Shown here: piece by piece, positions 23,455-34,121 of the stretch
Position numbering within the stretch: the first letter of the stretch is position 1
Layout: each line of letters begins with the position of its first letter
Source: Narthecium ossifragum
Lineage: Eukaryota; Streptophyta; Magnoliopsida; Dioscoreales; Nartheciaceae
NCBI GenBank assembly: GCA_963920575.1
Contig: OY986971.1
Span: 24,942,145-25,006,144, forward strand
Direction of reading: 5' to 3'
DNA length: 64,000 bases
Program-made: the position numbers and the translations under genes
Notes under the pieces: model-generated
What the model saw: the letters and a program-made list of their open reading frames with translations, nothing else
Databases searched by the model: none
What the model was told of the DNA's origin: nothing

Positions 23455-25064
23455 ACTTCCCCACGCAGGTGAAGTAGTTGGCCAACTGAGTGATAAATTA
23501 AAGCCTAACTTCTCGATGCAGGTTACTAAAAATAGACCGACCAAAATAAACACAGAGTGATACTTAAAAAGAGTTCTAGAGTTCTTAGCACAGACTGCAT
23601 GAATTCTATTTTAAGAACCTGAGAGGCAAGCTGTAAATTTTTTTTTTGTTTCTCTTAACCCAAAGAAGAGAGATAGATTTGAGGATATGATTCCTTTCCG
23701 TATCTTGCATTGATATTATACTGATGAGAGACAGCTGATAGGGTTCTGTATGTACTTTAATGAGCTAATGAAATGCTCAAAGTACTGAGGAAGGAAGCTG
23801 CATGGAAGCCTATTCAAGTTGCAAAATATTCTTAGTTTAATGAGGATAATATATATGATCAAATAGTATTGGATGTGAAATTGTTAACAATAAACAGCTC
23901 ATGCTTGGAGTGAATAAAGATTGCAAGTTGAGAGTATAAAGGCATATATGATGCTGTAAAAGAACAGCAACAGTTGATCATTAGCTCATTAAACTCTTGT
24001 TTATGTTGTGATTTGATCTTTTTAAGTTTAAGAATATTTCATCTGACTTTTTGCAACTATCAGGCAAATCTTATCTGCTCTTGATCTTGGAGATGCCATT
24101 TTCCAGCTCACAAACAGTGCTTAAAATGCAGTTAATTGTAAGATAATCGAAATCTAGTCTTCCGATGTACGTGTGCTTAACTGTTGTCAGTAATAAGATA
24201 CTTGCAGATCTATTATCCCCATAATATCTGGCTTTGTTTAGGGGGTACTATGTTTGATCTTTATATCTTCATGCTTATCTGTTTCATTGCAACTAGCTCA
24301 TAATCTATGGAAATTGGCACATGGATACTGCATGAAAGCATATTTTCTAGATGTTTATCTTAGAATAAGAAGCTGGAAATGGATCTTTACATCTTCATAC
24401 TCACCTTATCCATATGAATCAATTTGGAAGATAAATGCTGTCAAATTAGTTGAAAAAATGGAGCAGATTAGAGCTTTCTAAAAACATAACTGCTTAAGTT
24501 ACTTTGATCACACATGTTCCTGACTGCTTCAAATCATGTACCATCAGTGAAATCTATCAAGAACAAGCATTTCTGTTGTTCATCCAATAATTAATCAGAC
24601 CGGTTAAATCAGAAGACAGACCGAACAAGTGTAAAACTATACATTCTATGAAACTTGAAACCAGTGAAGCAAGGCAAGTGAGATCAGGAATGATAGTAGT
24701 TAACTCATCAGCCTATTCTGAATACTTAATTTATGAATTTGATCGGCTTTTATTTTGCAAATACCACCCAAACTACTGTATAGCTATATTGCAGAAAAAC
24801 CCCTGCTTGGTGGTATTTGCATTCTGAAACCTCTCTTGTTGGCTTTCGTTGCAAAACATTCAAGCCCAAATCCATTTGTCATGATCAAGTGAATGAATAC
24901 ATACTACACAAACAACAGAGTGTGCCAATATGAATTGCTTGTTACTGAACTCCCATCTATATACTTTACAAAAGAGTGCCTCATAGCATTACATGATCAG
25001 CGATGCAAAGTTGCAACCAATTTGAATGTTTCAGACTGGAAACTTTTCATTAGATTACAATAGA
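23455..25064. other. Intergenic DNA downstream of LHCB6
   Basis: This is moderately AT-rich with one 75-codon frame (24,254) of no known family. The part next to 25,064 is the 3' untranslated region of LHCB6. A short region near 24,750-24,870 has words often seen in decayed transposon ends, not enough for a call. Confidence 0.45.
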
Positions 25065-26294
25065 TTACAATCCCAAGGCACCAAGGGGTGTCTTCCCCTG
25101 TCCTGCCTCAAAGTAGAAGATGAGCATTGCTACCATGGCAAGCCTTGCATGCTTGATCTCTGCCACTTTGAGCCTCTCAAGCTTTTCGACGTCCGGCTCG
25201 TACAAGCCGTTCTTCAAAGTGCCGGCCAAGGACAATGGGTCGAAGAATTTGCCGCCGGGGTATCCTTGGTCGCCGGTGGCGTTAGCAAAGTTCTCGGCTG
25301 TCCGAGACCACGGCGTCGCCCACTCGACGGACTGTGACTCAGGATTGAAGAAGTCGACCCACCGCTTGCTCTCCACCCAGCCCATCAGTATCAGCTGAGT
25401 GCCGAGCAGTGAGCCGAAGGAGAAGGGCGCGATGGCGCCGGGGTCAGCCCCGGCTTCGAACCATGGCACGCCGCTCCATGCCTGTCCGACGAAGATGCCC
25501 ACCACTGCAGCCATCGCCCATCGACCGTGGATCAGCTCGGCTTCCCGGTACCATTTCAGGAATGCAGGGTCCTTTCCTAGGCCCAATGGATCAAAACCAT
25601 AGTCTCCTGGAAGCCTGAAATTAGAATCCTCAAACTCTCAGACACTAATACTATTTATGAAGTTCCAATCAAATTGGAACAAAAAAATACGACTGATCTT
25701 TTAAATCCGACTACAATTGGATTGTCATTGTAATTGAATATATCAGTGCAAAAAATCAAACACTTTCCTGTCAACAAACACCTAAGAAATTGAATCATTT
25801 TCCTAACTGATGAACATTACTATGGTTGCAAGTACACAGTAACATGAAACCACATTCTAATCTCTGACAACTGCTGATGAATCAGCATTCTAGTCACTTG
25901 ATTCCTTAAATAAATCATTACAAGATACCAAAGACTATTATATAGAAGACATTTCTATACTTTCTTTTGAAGTCCTTTTGATCCATGCCCAAGTATTCTT
26001 TCTGTTAAATTTTTTTTTTGTTAGTTAGATCAGCAATTCTCTAAGTATGCAAAAATTGGCCAAGACTTACGAGCCATCGAGCCATTCGGGGTCGACGAGG
26101 CTGCCGCCGCCCTTAACGGCGGGGATCCACGACTTCTTCGGTGCGGCCGCCGCCATGACTACTCTCCTTGGAGCAGCAACAGCAGCAGCAGCAGTAGTTG
26201 CAGGTCTGCCTCCTGATGGAAGAAGGGTCTTGCAGCTCCTGGAGCCGGACAAGAAGGGAGTGCCGAGGGCCGCAGAGGTGGCTGCCATTGCCAT
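25065..26294 (-). CDS. LHCB6: Chlorophyll a/b-binding protein CP24 of photosystem II, two exons
   Basis: Exon 1 is 26,294-26,071 and exon 2 is 25,614-25,065. The intron begins GTAAGT and ends CAG and splits a serine codon. The product is 257 residues. Residues 1-47 form an Ala/Ser/Arg-rich plastid transit peptide, then the CP24 start [28 protein letters not shown], the first helix motif [11 protein letters not shown] and the third helix motif EIKHARLAM carry the chlorophyll ligands. It ends [15 protein letters not shown], without the amphipathic C-terminal helix of other antenna proteins, which is diagnostic of CP24. CP24 links the trimeric antenna to the photosystem II core in thylakoids. 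Length matches the family and the frame is intact. A CT-rich leader lies upstream of the ATG. Confidence 0.97.
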
Positions 26295-26329
26295 GGCTCT
26301 TCAACAATCAGCAAAACCCTGTAACCTTT

Positions 26330-26334
<5 letters not shown>

Positions 26335-26367
<33 letters not shown>

Positions 26368-26370
26368 TCT
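26335..26370. repeat. (CT)n microsatellite in the LHCB6 leader
   Basis: CT repeats with one CA interruption lie 41-76 bases upstream of the LHCB6 ATG; on the gene strand they read as GA repeats, probably in the 5' untranslated region. Confidence 0.9.
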
Positions 26371-26690
26371 GTGGAGAGTAGAAGGTATAGTTTGTTATAT
26401 TGTTCTGTGTGCATGGATGAGTGGGGAGCCAATAGATCTTGAAGGAAATCTAAGATGCCATGGTGGATAGATTGCTGACCAATCAGAAGGAGATCTCCAT
26501 CCAAATTTCATAGGTTTATCTTCCTTACAGGTGGACACTCTCTTTGCCTCTACTTCCTTAATGGGCCAATTGCCCAATGAGTATAGTTGGGCTCATCTTC
26601 AAAAGTTTTGCTATTTAGTTCTATGTTGTAGATACTTTGGTCATTTCAGGCTATTTTTAGATTTTTTTACATATTTATCTTTAAAAAAAA
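26371..26690 (-). promoter_or_regulatory. Probable LHCB6 promoter region
   Basis: An inverted CCAAT word lies at 26,479. A GATAA-type I-box core, found in light-regulated promoters, is at about 26,514 on the gene strand. A GGCCCA/TGGGCC word lies near 26,564. An ATATAAC word near 26,395 is a weak TATA candidate. Light regulation is inferred from the family, not shown. Confidence 0.35.
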
Positions 26691-26975
26691 CTTTTAAATT
26701 ACACATTTATCCTTCATTGTTTCTGTTGGCCAAAATGATTATCCTAATTCTTAGAAAATGATATTGGGATTTTTTTAATATAAATTAGAGATATATATGA
26801 TAGTTGAAAGTTTTCTTTAAAATACTTTCAAATTACATATTTATCCTTCATTTTTTTTGTTGGGCCAAAACAAATATCCTCATTTTAAAAAATGATATTT
26901 GGATTTTTTTTATACAGAAATTAGAGATATATATGATATTTGAAAGTGTTGAAAAATAAATGTGCAATTTTAAAG
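26691..26975. repeat. Two adjacent copies of a ~120-bp AT-rich repeat
   Basis: Both copies run from TTACACATTTATCCTTCATT-like sequence through TTGG(G)CCAAAA and ATGATATT(T)GGATTTTTTT to TTAGAGATATATATGATA. A third, more distant relative lies at about 29,985-30,110. They may be decayed short elements. Confidence 0.6.
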
Positions 26976-27239
26976 TTTCAAATATAACAATATATATAAA
27001 AAATTTGGATAAGTGACGTTTAGTCTCCTTGTATGAAAATATTTGCGCCCAAGTCTGGATATATTTTTCTTAAGGTTTTTACTACTCTGACATACCGTTA
27101 TGGTTAGATGTAGTTTTTTAATGACCAAAATACCCTCCTTCCCAAATCGTGCTCGTAAGTCAGTGATGCTAGCTGGAATAACCGAATACTTCGCCTTCCT
27201 TGAATTTTTTGAAAGTCATGGGCGGTTATACTTTCCATT

Positions 27240-27720
27240 TTTTATCTTTGCATTACTTACAATCAGATTAGTTAATTTCCATTTGTTACTTTCCATTAGA
27301 TTAAATCAAATCACTTATTTTTGATAAGTTACTTACTTAACATATGTTACTTTCCATTAGTTAGTTTGCATAATTTACTTTCCAAATTACATTACTTACT
27401 TTCCATTAATTACATTCCATAAGTTACTAAAATGATAGATAATAGTTACTTTCCATAGTTCAATGCGGAAAGTAACTAAAATAATAGATCGTAGTTACTT
27501 TTCAGCCAGATGGTAATTACTTTTTATCTAGATGGTAGTTACTTTCCATGTAACTGGCATGGTAGTTACTTTCCATCTAGATGGTAGTTACTTTCCATAA
27601 TTCAATGTGGAAAGTTTGCTAGTTACTTTCCAGTTAGATGGTAGTTACTTTCAATAGAAATTAATGAGTGAAAGATGTGGAAAATAACTAAGGAAAATAA
27701 TCGAAAGTGACTCATGGTCA
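27240..27720. repeat. Irregular array of GTTACTTTCCAT words
   Basis: The word GTTACTTTCC or a close variant occurs about a dozen times, often after AGATGGTA, and sometimes inverted as GGAAAGTAACT. Spacing is irregular (about 20-40 bp). No coding frame spans it. Confidence 0.7.
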
Positions 27721-28477
27721 AGTAGCTAATGAAACCACTGTTTGTAAATAACAGTATTATGGAAAGTAATTGGTGCCTAGTTTTGCAAGTAAATTATGAA
27801 GAATACCAAAAAGTAACTATAATGTAAAAAATGTATGTAAACCTGTAAAGTAACTATCACCTCGAAACAAAAACAATAGTTTCCATAATATGAAACATCA
27901 TTCATGAACGATGATTAAGAAGTATACCATTTCCCCATTTTTCGATAAGATACGAATCAAATGAGCAAATAAATCCTGAAAAGTAACTCGTAAAGAAGTT
28001 TCGTTGCTCATGATCCGTCGAAATGTCGTGATTTAGAACGATGTCAGCGGAGATTTTGAAGGAAGGGAGGATGGACTGACGTAGGTTGTCAAGAGGGAAA
28101 AAAAAGGGAAGAAATGGTTTCAAATTTTTTGGATTGGGGAAGACGAACAGACTAGGGCGGAGATGGTGAAGTCATGAGCGGTTATATTTAGAGAAGGGTA
28201 TTTCGATATTTTTTTTAAAGATTTATCAACAAATATTCATTCTATTGGGCTAAAGCTGTATGGTATTTTTAAAAAAGATTTATCGACAAATCCCCTTTTT
28301 TGATTGGGTTAACATGGAAACCGAAATATTCATTCTGTTGGGCCACAAATCAGGACTACGACTATGCAAGTCCACATGAAGTCAGTAAGTTATGATTCTC
28401 CTAATAGAAATATGATATGACAACTTCCAAGCTAAAGAGAGAGACTCAACCATATATATGAGAGAGGATTATGCAAA
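27721..28477. other. Intergenic AT-rich DNA
   Basis: No gene is recognised. The 73-codon minus frame at 27,902-28,123 has no family signature. A short duplicated phrase (AAAGATTTATC.ACAAAT) occurs near 28,220 and 28,275. Confidence 0.4.
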
Positions 28478-28478
28478 T

Positions 28479-29805
28479 TGCTTCCCCCACCCTCACTGTC
28501 CACCCAATCATTTACTATTATACACCTAACCTTCTTTGTGTTCATTGTGTGTTTTTTTTTTCCTTCAGTTTTGTTTAATTCCCCTCCTCTTGTATGTGAG
28601 TTTTTTTTTTTTTCAGTTTTGTTTAATTTTTATTTAGGTTTTTTTTTGTTATTAGCTTTGTTTATTTTTTTAATCAGTTTTGTTTATTATTTCTCGGGGA
28701 AATGGATCGGGGTCCTTCGTTTGGACCCAATCCGGCAATTAGACCGGCTACAATAAGTTTCGGGTATTTGATCCATTTCAGAGAAAAAAAGTCCAACATA
28801 CTCTTTCCAAAACACCTCTTCATATTTCAATTTATTAAAACATTAAATCGTAAAAATTTCGAATTTCAAATTTCAAATCTTAAAAATTTCAAAATTTCAA
28901 ATTGTAAAAAATTCAAATTTTAAATCATAAAAATTCAAATCTTAGAAATTTAAAAATTCAAATTTCAAATCGTAAAAATTTGAAAATTTAAAATTTAAAA
29001 TTAAAAAAATCTCAAATTTCATTTGGTTTGAATGTTAGGAGTTGTTTTATACACTTGCCATTAAAGACTCATCCAGTTCCAAACCAAGAGCGTCGAGAAA
29101 TAACTATTGCTCATATTGGCAATCACTTCGTGCAAGTTTTCTTACATCCGCATTACTATGTTGCACCTATTTCAACGTGGTGGTGGCAACATTCATCGTA
29201 CGAAGCTAAAAGATGGGCCGCTAATTTGTGATACGAAATAATATGTACATCACCCAGCGCAACAGAAGCCGAATTTGGAGACAATGTTGATTAGAGTTTG
29301 TATTTTTATATATTTTTGTGTATATCTTTTTTTGTGTATTGTTACATGTACTCTTCCGTGAACATGGCTAAATCAATATTGGTTTAGGAGACTTTTCACA
29401 AAATACAATGCATTTTTTAACTGTTAGTATTTTTATTATATATATATACTTTTTATTTTGATTCATATTTTTATACTTATTTAAATTTTTACAAATAATG
29501 ACTCCCAAAATATACAACTAAAAAATAAACAAAAGATTACAAACATATAATAAAAAAAACTATTTATCTAGAAAGAAAAATAAAACTGATAAAAAAGGAA
29601 ATAAAATTGATAAAAAACGAATAAAGAAAACTGATTAAACAAAAACAAAACTACTGAGGAAAAAAGAAACAAAATAAAAAAAAAACACAAAATTGAGTAA
29701 AAAGAAGAAAGAAACCCGGGGAAAGAATGGCCGCGGGGGCATAAGGGGAAAAGAAGGGGGGTGTCAGAGGGGGACGGTGTTGGGGGTGGGAGAAGCGGCC
29801 CTCGA
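28479..29805. mobile_element. Possible Mutator-like element remnant
   Basis: The left edge GCTTCCCCCACCCTCACTGT resembles the reverse complement of the right edge, GCTTCTCCCACCCCCAACAC. T-rich TTCAGTTTTGTTTAATT blocks on the left mirror A-rich GATTAAACAAAAACAAAAC blocks on the right. Inside, 29,028-29,231 encodes a 67-residue piece (with IGNHFVQVFL and a WWW motif) that recalls the C-terminal part of Mutator-associated OTU-like proteins. That recall is weak, and no target duplication is seen. Confidence 0.3.
28855..29015. repeat. Short-period AAATTTCAAATTT repeat
   Basis: Words such as TTCAAATTTCAAAT, AAAAATTTCAAA and AAATCGTAAAAATT alternate over 160 bases, a degenerate array with a period of roughly 10-20 bases. 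Confidence 0.7.
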
Positions 29806-30270
29806 GGATTATTGTGAATTAACAGATTTTTTTTGTTTTTAATAGATAAGCACAAGGCTGGAAATGAACAGATTCCTAACAATAAATCCTCAGGATTAAA
29901 AAAAAGAAAACCATACGAATGTCTCATATTAAACAATGATTCTAAAAATACTAACCATGCAATAATCCTCTCTCACATTTATCTTTCAGTTTTCTCGTTG
30001 GGCTCATCCTCATTTTTTTAAAAAAATTATCTTTGAAAAATTGTGTTCACATAAATTAGAGATATATATGATACTTGAAGGTTTTGAAATATAAATGTGT
30101 AAAAGTTTTTTTTATATAAAAAATCTTCATTTTTTATTGGGCCACGATCGAAACCAAATCAATATTTCCTAACTTATAGCACAAATTAATCAGCAAGACA
30201 TGGTTTTTCTAATAGAGATATGATATAACAAATTAACAACTTCCAATCTAGAGAGAGAAACCCAAACATA
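29806..30270. other. Intergenic AT-rich DNA
   Basis: This holds the third copy of the 26.7-kb repeat (about 29,985-30,110) and nothing coding that I recognise. Confidence 0.45.
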
Positions 30271-30420
30271 TCATCCTTATATGAGGATGTGGTTAGTTAA
30301 TGGGGTTTAGTGAGAGGGAGTTATTGGATGATTAATGTTGGGTTTAATGGGAGGGAGTTATTGGGTGATTATTGGGGTGAAATTGGTGGTTACCCGGTCA
30401 TGTGGTATGGGCACAACTAG
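30271..30420 (+). mobile_element. 150-bp Helitron-like element
   Basis: It starts TCATCCTTATATGAGG after an A and ends GCACAACTAG before a T. The start matches the element at 2716. The body repeats GGGAGGGAGTTATTGG-type words. It has no coding capacity. Confidence 0.5.
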
Positions 30421-30827
30421 TATATCATCCCCCCACTAGTATATATACATGAGGAAAAAAGATTTGTGTACATGACATTTCAGTCATGTACATTGCACAT
30501 GGATGAGGTGGCCATGTATTATTGACTTACGTGATGGGGACCAGTGAATGTGAGTAGATCTGGACCGTTGAATGTGACCATGTACGATGCACATGCCTAT
30601 ATGACATGTACCCCAATCACTGGATATGAACATATTCATAACAATAGAATCTCCGGGATTTGAAAAGAAAAGAAAACCATACTAATGTCTCATATCAAAC
30701 AATGATACTAAAAATCCAAACCATACAACCAACTACATGAAACGTACGTGAAGCAACAAGATGTTGCAACTCTAACTAGTCAAACATAATATTGTACCTC
30801 TAAACCTAAACAATTAATCAAAACAAC
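30421..30827. other. Intergenic DNA downstream of the lipid-transfer gene
   Basis: GTACATGACATTTCAGTC and its partial inverse TATATGACATGTACC bracket about 150 bases (30,460-30,615), possibly a small foldback element. The last ~100 bases are probably the 3' untranslated region of the gene at 30,828. Confidence 0.35.
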
Positions 30828-32087
30828 TTATGAGAGCGTGGCAACTACTAGAGCAGCAACAACCGCCATGATCGGAGCCGAGAGCGAGCTAGAGCTGGAC
30901 GCGGCGGGCGCTGGCGCCGGAGCCGCTGACTTTGGTGGCGGTGGAGTCTGCTTACCCTTAGGTGGTGCTGGTGGGGGTGACTTGGGATTTGCCGGAGGCG
31001 GCGGGGAGCCGGTCCTTGGTGCCGGTGGGGAAGAGGCCTTTGGTGCCGGTGGGGAAGAGTTCTTTGGTGCCGGTGGGGAAGAGGCCTTTGGTGCCGGTGG
31101 GGAAGAGGCCTTTGGTGCCGGTGGAGGAGGAGAGGTCTTCGGTGCCGGTGGAGGAGAAGCCTTTGGTGCTGGTGGCGGAGAGACCTTGGGTGCCGGTGGA
31201 GGAGGAGAAGTCTTTGGAGCAGGAGGCGGTACTGGAGACGTCTTCGGTGGCGGTGGAGATGTCTTTGGTGCTGGCGGCGGCGGTGGTGAGGTCCTCGGTG
31301 CTGGAGGCGATGGTGTTGGTTGTACAGGTGAAGGTGTTGCCTTTGGTGGCGCTGGGGTTGATGCAGGTGGCGGCGGCGGTGGTGAGGTCTTCGGTGCTGG
31401 AGGCGGTGGTGTTGGTTGTGCTGGAGTCGGTGCAGGCGCCGGTGTCGGCGCCGGTGTTGGCGCAGGTGCCAAAAATTGATCTGGAGATCAATCATAATAG
31501 AACGGTCAAAATAAGTTAGAAAAATAAAACTATTTTGCGAACTATTTAAGAAAGGAAAGATTCAATCCTGCAAATCTTAATCCGAATTGAAACATAACTT
31601 GAGGATCAAAAACAAAAACCAAAATCAAATATCATCCATGCATGCATACATGCATATAGAACTACAAACTTCAAAAGTAAAAAAAGTTCACATGAAAAGA
31701 AGAAGTGTAGATCAAAGTTCACGTACCGCAGACTTTAGCTACGTCGCCGGGCACCTTAACGGAGCAGACATCGGCGATGATGTTCGCCCTGGTGGAGTTA
31801 ACATCGGTGTTCAAGTTCTTGGCCTCCTTGAGGGCCTGGCAGAGGCAGTAAGGGCTCACCTTCACCACTCCGACCACCCCCTCGCAGCAATCTCCGGTGG
31901 GCTTCGACTGGTTGCTCCCCGCCGAGATGTAATCCAAGCACGTGAACATGCCATAGACGGCATCCTCGCAGACGTTGGCCGGCGGCACTGGCGATGACTG
32001 GGGGGGCGCGGCGGAGCAGGTGACGGAGATGGTCCATGCAGCCATGACACACATGACCAACGTGAGCTTAGACATGGTTGGCAACAT
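30828..32087 (-). CDS. GPI-anchored lipid-transfer / xylogen-like protein with proline-rich tail
   Basis: Exon 1 is 32,087-31,727 and exon 2 is 31,480-30,828. The intron begins GTACGT and ends CAG. The protein is 337 residues. Residues 1-26 are a signal peptide. About 39-120 carry the eight-cysteine lipid-transfer motif (VCEDA, FTCLDY, DCC, YCLC, DVC, KVC) with two N-glycosylation sites (NQS, NST). A ~190-residue tail follows with repeated APKxSPPP and AP/SP dipeptides, typical of hydroxyproline-rich arabinogalactan/extensin modules. A hydrophobic end (IMAVVAALVVA) fits a GPI signal. Such proteins reach the outer plasma membrane and bind lipid; xylogens act in xylem differentiation. The tail is longer than in most LTPG proteins. 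Start choice: ATG 32,075 is a plausible alternative four codons in. A TATA box lies 64-73 bases upstream. Confidence 0.9.
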
Positions 32088-32150
32088 TAAAGCTAGGTAG
32101 CTTTGGAAGAGGAGATGGAGAAATGGAATGAAGAGAACGGGGTGTGGTGT

Positions 32151-32160
32151 GGATATATAG
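32151..32160 (-). promoter_or_regulatory. TATA box of the lipid-transfer gene
   Basis: CTATATATCC on the gene strand, 64-73 bases upstream of the ATG, is a good plant TATA element at a distance that leaves a short leader. Confidence 0.6.
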
Positions 32161-32377
32161 AGGGGAGAGGAGATTGAGAGGATAGAGATGAATGATCCTG
32201 ATAGGTTTTTTTTTTCGGTTGAATTCGATCTGAATCAATTCGGTTTTCTATTTTATCTCATTATTTTGTTGGCAGTTTAGATTTTTTAAGCTTGTTTAAA
32301 TTCAAAATGGATCAGATATGGATCCTATTCGGAACCAATAGGGTTCAAAGGGATATTGTAGGATAGGATCCGGAATT

Positions 32378-32660
32378 ATTTTTTTTATTTTTTTTTTATT
32401 AGATAAACAATAAGGCTGCAAGGTAAACCTGAATTACAAGCTAACTAACTATCAACATCCTCCACTAGACCTTGGTCACAAAGAACACCATCCAAGGCTC
32501 TAGCATCTTTCGTTATTAAATCAGCTTTACAATTAAACTCACAAGGAATAAAAATCAATGAGAAATCTGCAAAATTTCCTATCTTCCACCAACAGTCCTG
32601 CACAATTCTTGCATATGAATCCAACCAAGGAGCTCCGGTGTTAATGATGATAATTAAGGC
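32378..32660 (-). pseudogene. 5'-truncated LINE tail with RNase H remnant, antisense
   Basis: Read on the minus strand, a frame contains FIPCEFNCKADLITKDAR, a variant of the RNase H signature (HVPREANxxADxLAK) that ends plant LINE ORF2. Two stops and an A-rich tail (T-rich at 32,378-32,400 on the plus strand) follow. Only about 85 residues survive. It lies upstream of the lipid-transfer gene. Confidence 0.65.
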
Positions 32661-33384
32661 ATAATAAATATTAAATATATAAGAAGAAAGATTCCATGGC
32701 CGACTCGATCTAGCGGTCGGCCATGAGTTATACTTATGCCGAGGTGGTTGATTTATTTAACTGTTTTGATGTTATTTTTTTTAATTTTAGTTTTTTTTTT
32801 ATTACCTTTCTCTTCTCCCACTCTCTTAGCCTTCTCCTCTTCAATCCGCTCCTGGAAACTGAAGAGATAATTCAAGAAGAGAAGATGGAGAAACTTCGAA
32901 TAGAACTGGTCAATTACTTGATCAAGCTAGTCATCCAATCCATCCGTGATCTCCTTCCCTCATGCTCATGAAGGTAAGATAGACAGGGAGAGGAGGGCAG
33001 TGAGAAGTGAGATAAAAAGGTAAAAAATTAAATTGGAGATTAGCAAAAGAGACGATAGATAGTAGCAGTAGGTGACTTGGCAGTGGCATCGGGACGCCGC
33101 CATGAAGCAGCCAGAGTGAGAGATGATACATCTGGTGCTGTTTTTTTTCTGTCTTGAATGCTTCTTAAGGCCCATATTCTGTTTTTTCTTTGTTTGTCAA
33201 CTCTCCTTTCACTAAACTAACATGAGCTGCTTTATTTAATTTTTTTGGATGTTTTAAAAATTGCAAAGAGCCAAAATGTAAGGGAGTTATTCCAATTTGA
33301 ACAAAGTATACCTGCTCTATGGATTCAGGAATACAAAACATATCTACAAAGTAGTCAACCAAAAACTGCATCAAATGACATTGC
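32661..33384. other. Intergenic DNA, nothing recognised
   Basis: The frames here (up to 82 codons) are hydrophobic or low in complexity and match no family I know. Confidence 0.45.
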
Positions 33385-33495
33385 CTTCATGTACCTCCCT
33401 GCTTGCCTCATAAGCCAAACCAGAGGCCTTTCAATCTTTTCTCCATGAACAGCATTCAAGAGGAGTGGTGCAGCAACATTAGCTACTTTTGATTC
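33385..33495 (-). pseudogene. Uroporphyrinogen decarboxylase exon fragment
   Basis: About 37 residues in the frame 33,609-33,355 read as the N-terminal substrate-binding segment of plant uroporphyrinogen decarboxylase: [16 protein letters not shown], then the invariant [12 protein letters not shown]. This enzyme makes coproporphyrinogen III in plastid tetrapyrrole synthesis. Sequence after MRQAGRYMK does not continue the enzyme, and nothing else of the gene is visible within several kilobases. It is therefore a captured or left-over exon, not a working gene. The copia element begins close by. Confidence 0.75.
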
Positions 33496-33529
33496 TACGA
33501 CAACTTCTGAAAGAAAAAGTGCCATGTAA

Positions 33530-34121
33530 TGTTGAAGTTTTTCAAAATATGGTTTTGATTTTTTGTGAATAGACACTTTTTCATGAAGCATCCATTCATG
33601 AATATGCACCTATTCACAAGCATCTCTTCATGTTTAAACATGAAAAGACATGTTTTCATTAGTGTTCATACATATAAACAACATGAAGAAGTGTCTTTTT
33701 AAAGGCACCTCCTCATGTGATAACTACTTCACTCTATAAATAACCTTCATGTCAAATCCGAAAATGCCTTTTTGAAATTCAGTATATTTTCTTCTCATCT
33801 TCTATTTGAAGGTTTTCAAGTCTCTAAGTTGCTGGAATAGAATTCTCAATTAAGGGAGTTTGAGTTTGACTTTATTAGATAATCTTGTCAAACATCGATC
33901 TAAGATCGGGCTTCATTATATCCTGGAGGCGAATTTGCTACAACCATGGTGCACATCACTAGATTCTTTGTGGTGGGGGCAAATATCGTCTTAAGGAAAG
34001 CGACGACGTAACACGCCTTGAAGCATCTTCTTTCTATCGACATCGACGCTCGAGTTCTTTTGCCGGGTTCATTCTTCTACGAGGAGATCTACACCAACAA
34101 TCTTAAGACGATATTTCATCA
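33530..34121 (+). repeat. Probable 5' LTR and leader of the copia element
   Basis: A candidate start TGTTGAAG lies near 33,532. CTATAAATA at about 33,734 looks like an LTR promoter, followed by a leader to the gag start at 34,122. I do not find an obvious tRNA-Met primer site or a matching LTR downstream of 38,016, so the boundaries are unproven. Confidence 0.35.

Noticed and set aside
30838..31479. 213-codon plus-strand frame, very rich in Gly and Val
   Set aside because: It is the complement of the proline-rich exon of the lipid-transfer gene. Splice sites, signal peptide and cysteine motif support the minus strand only.
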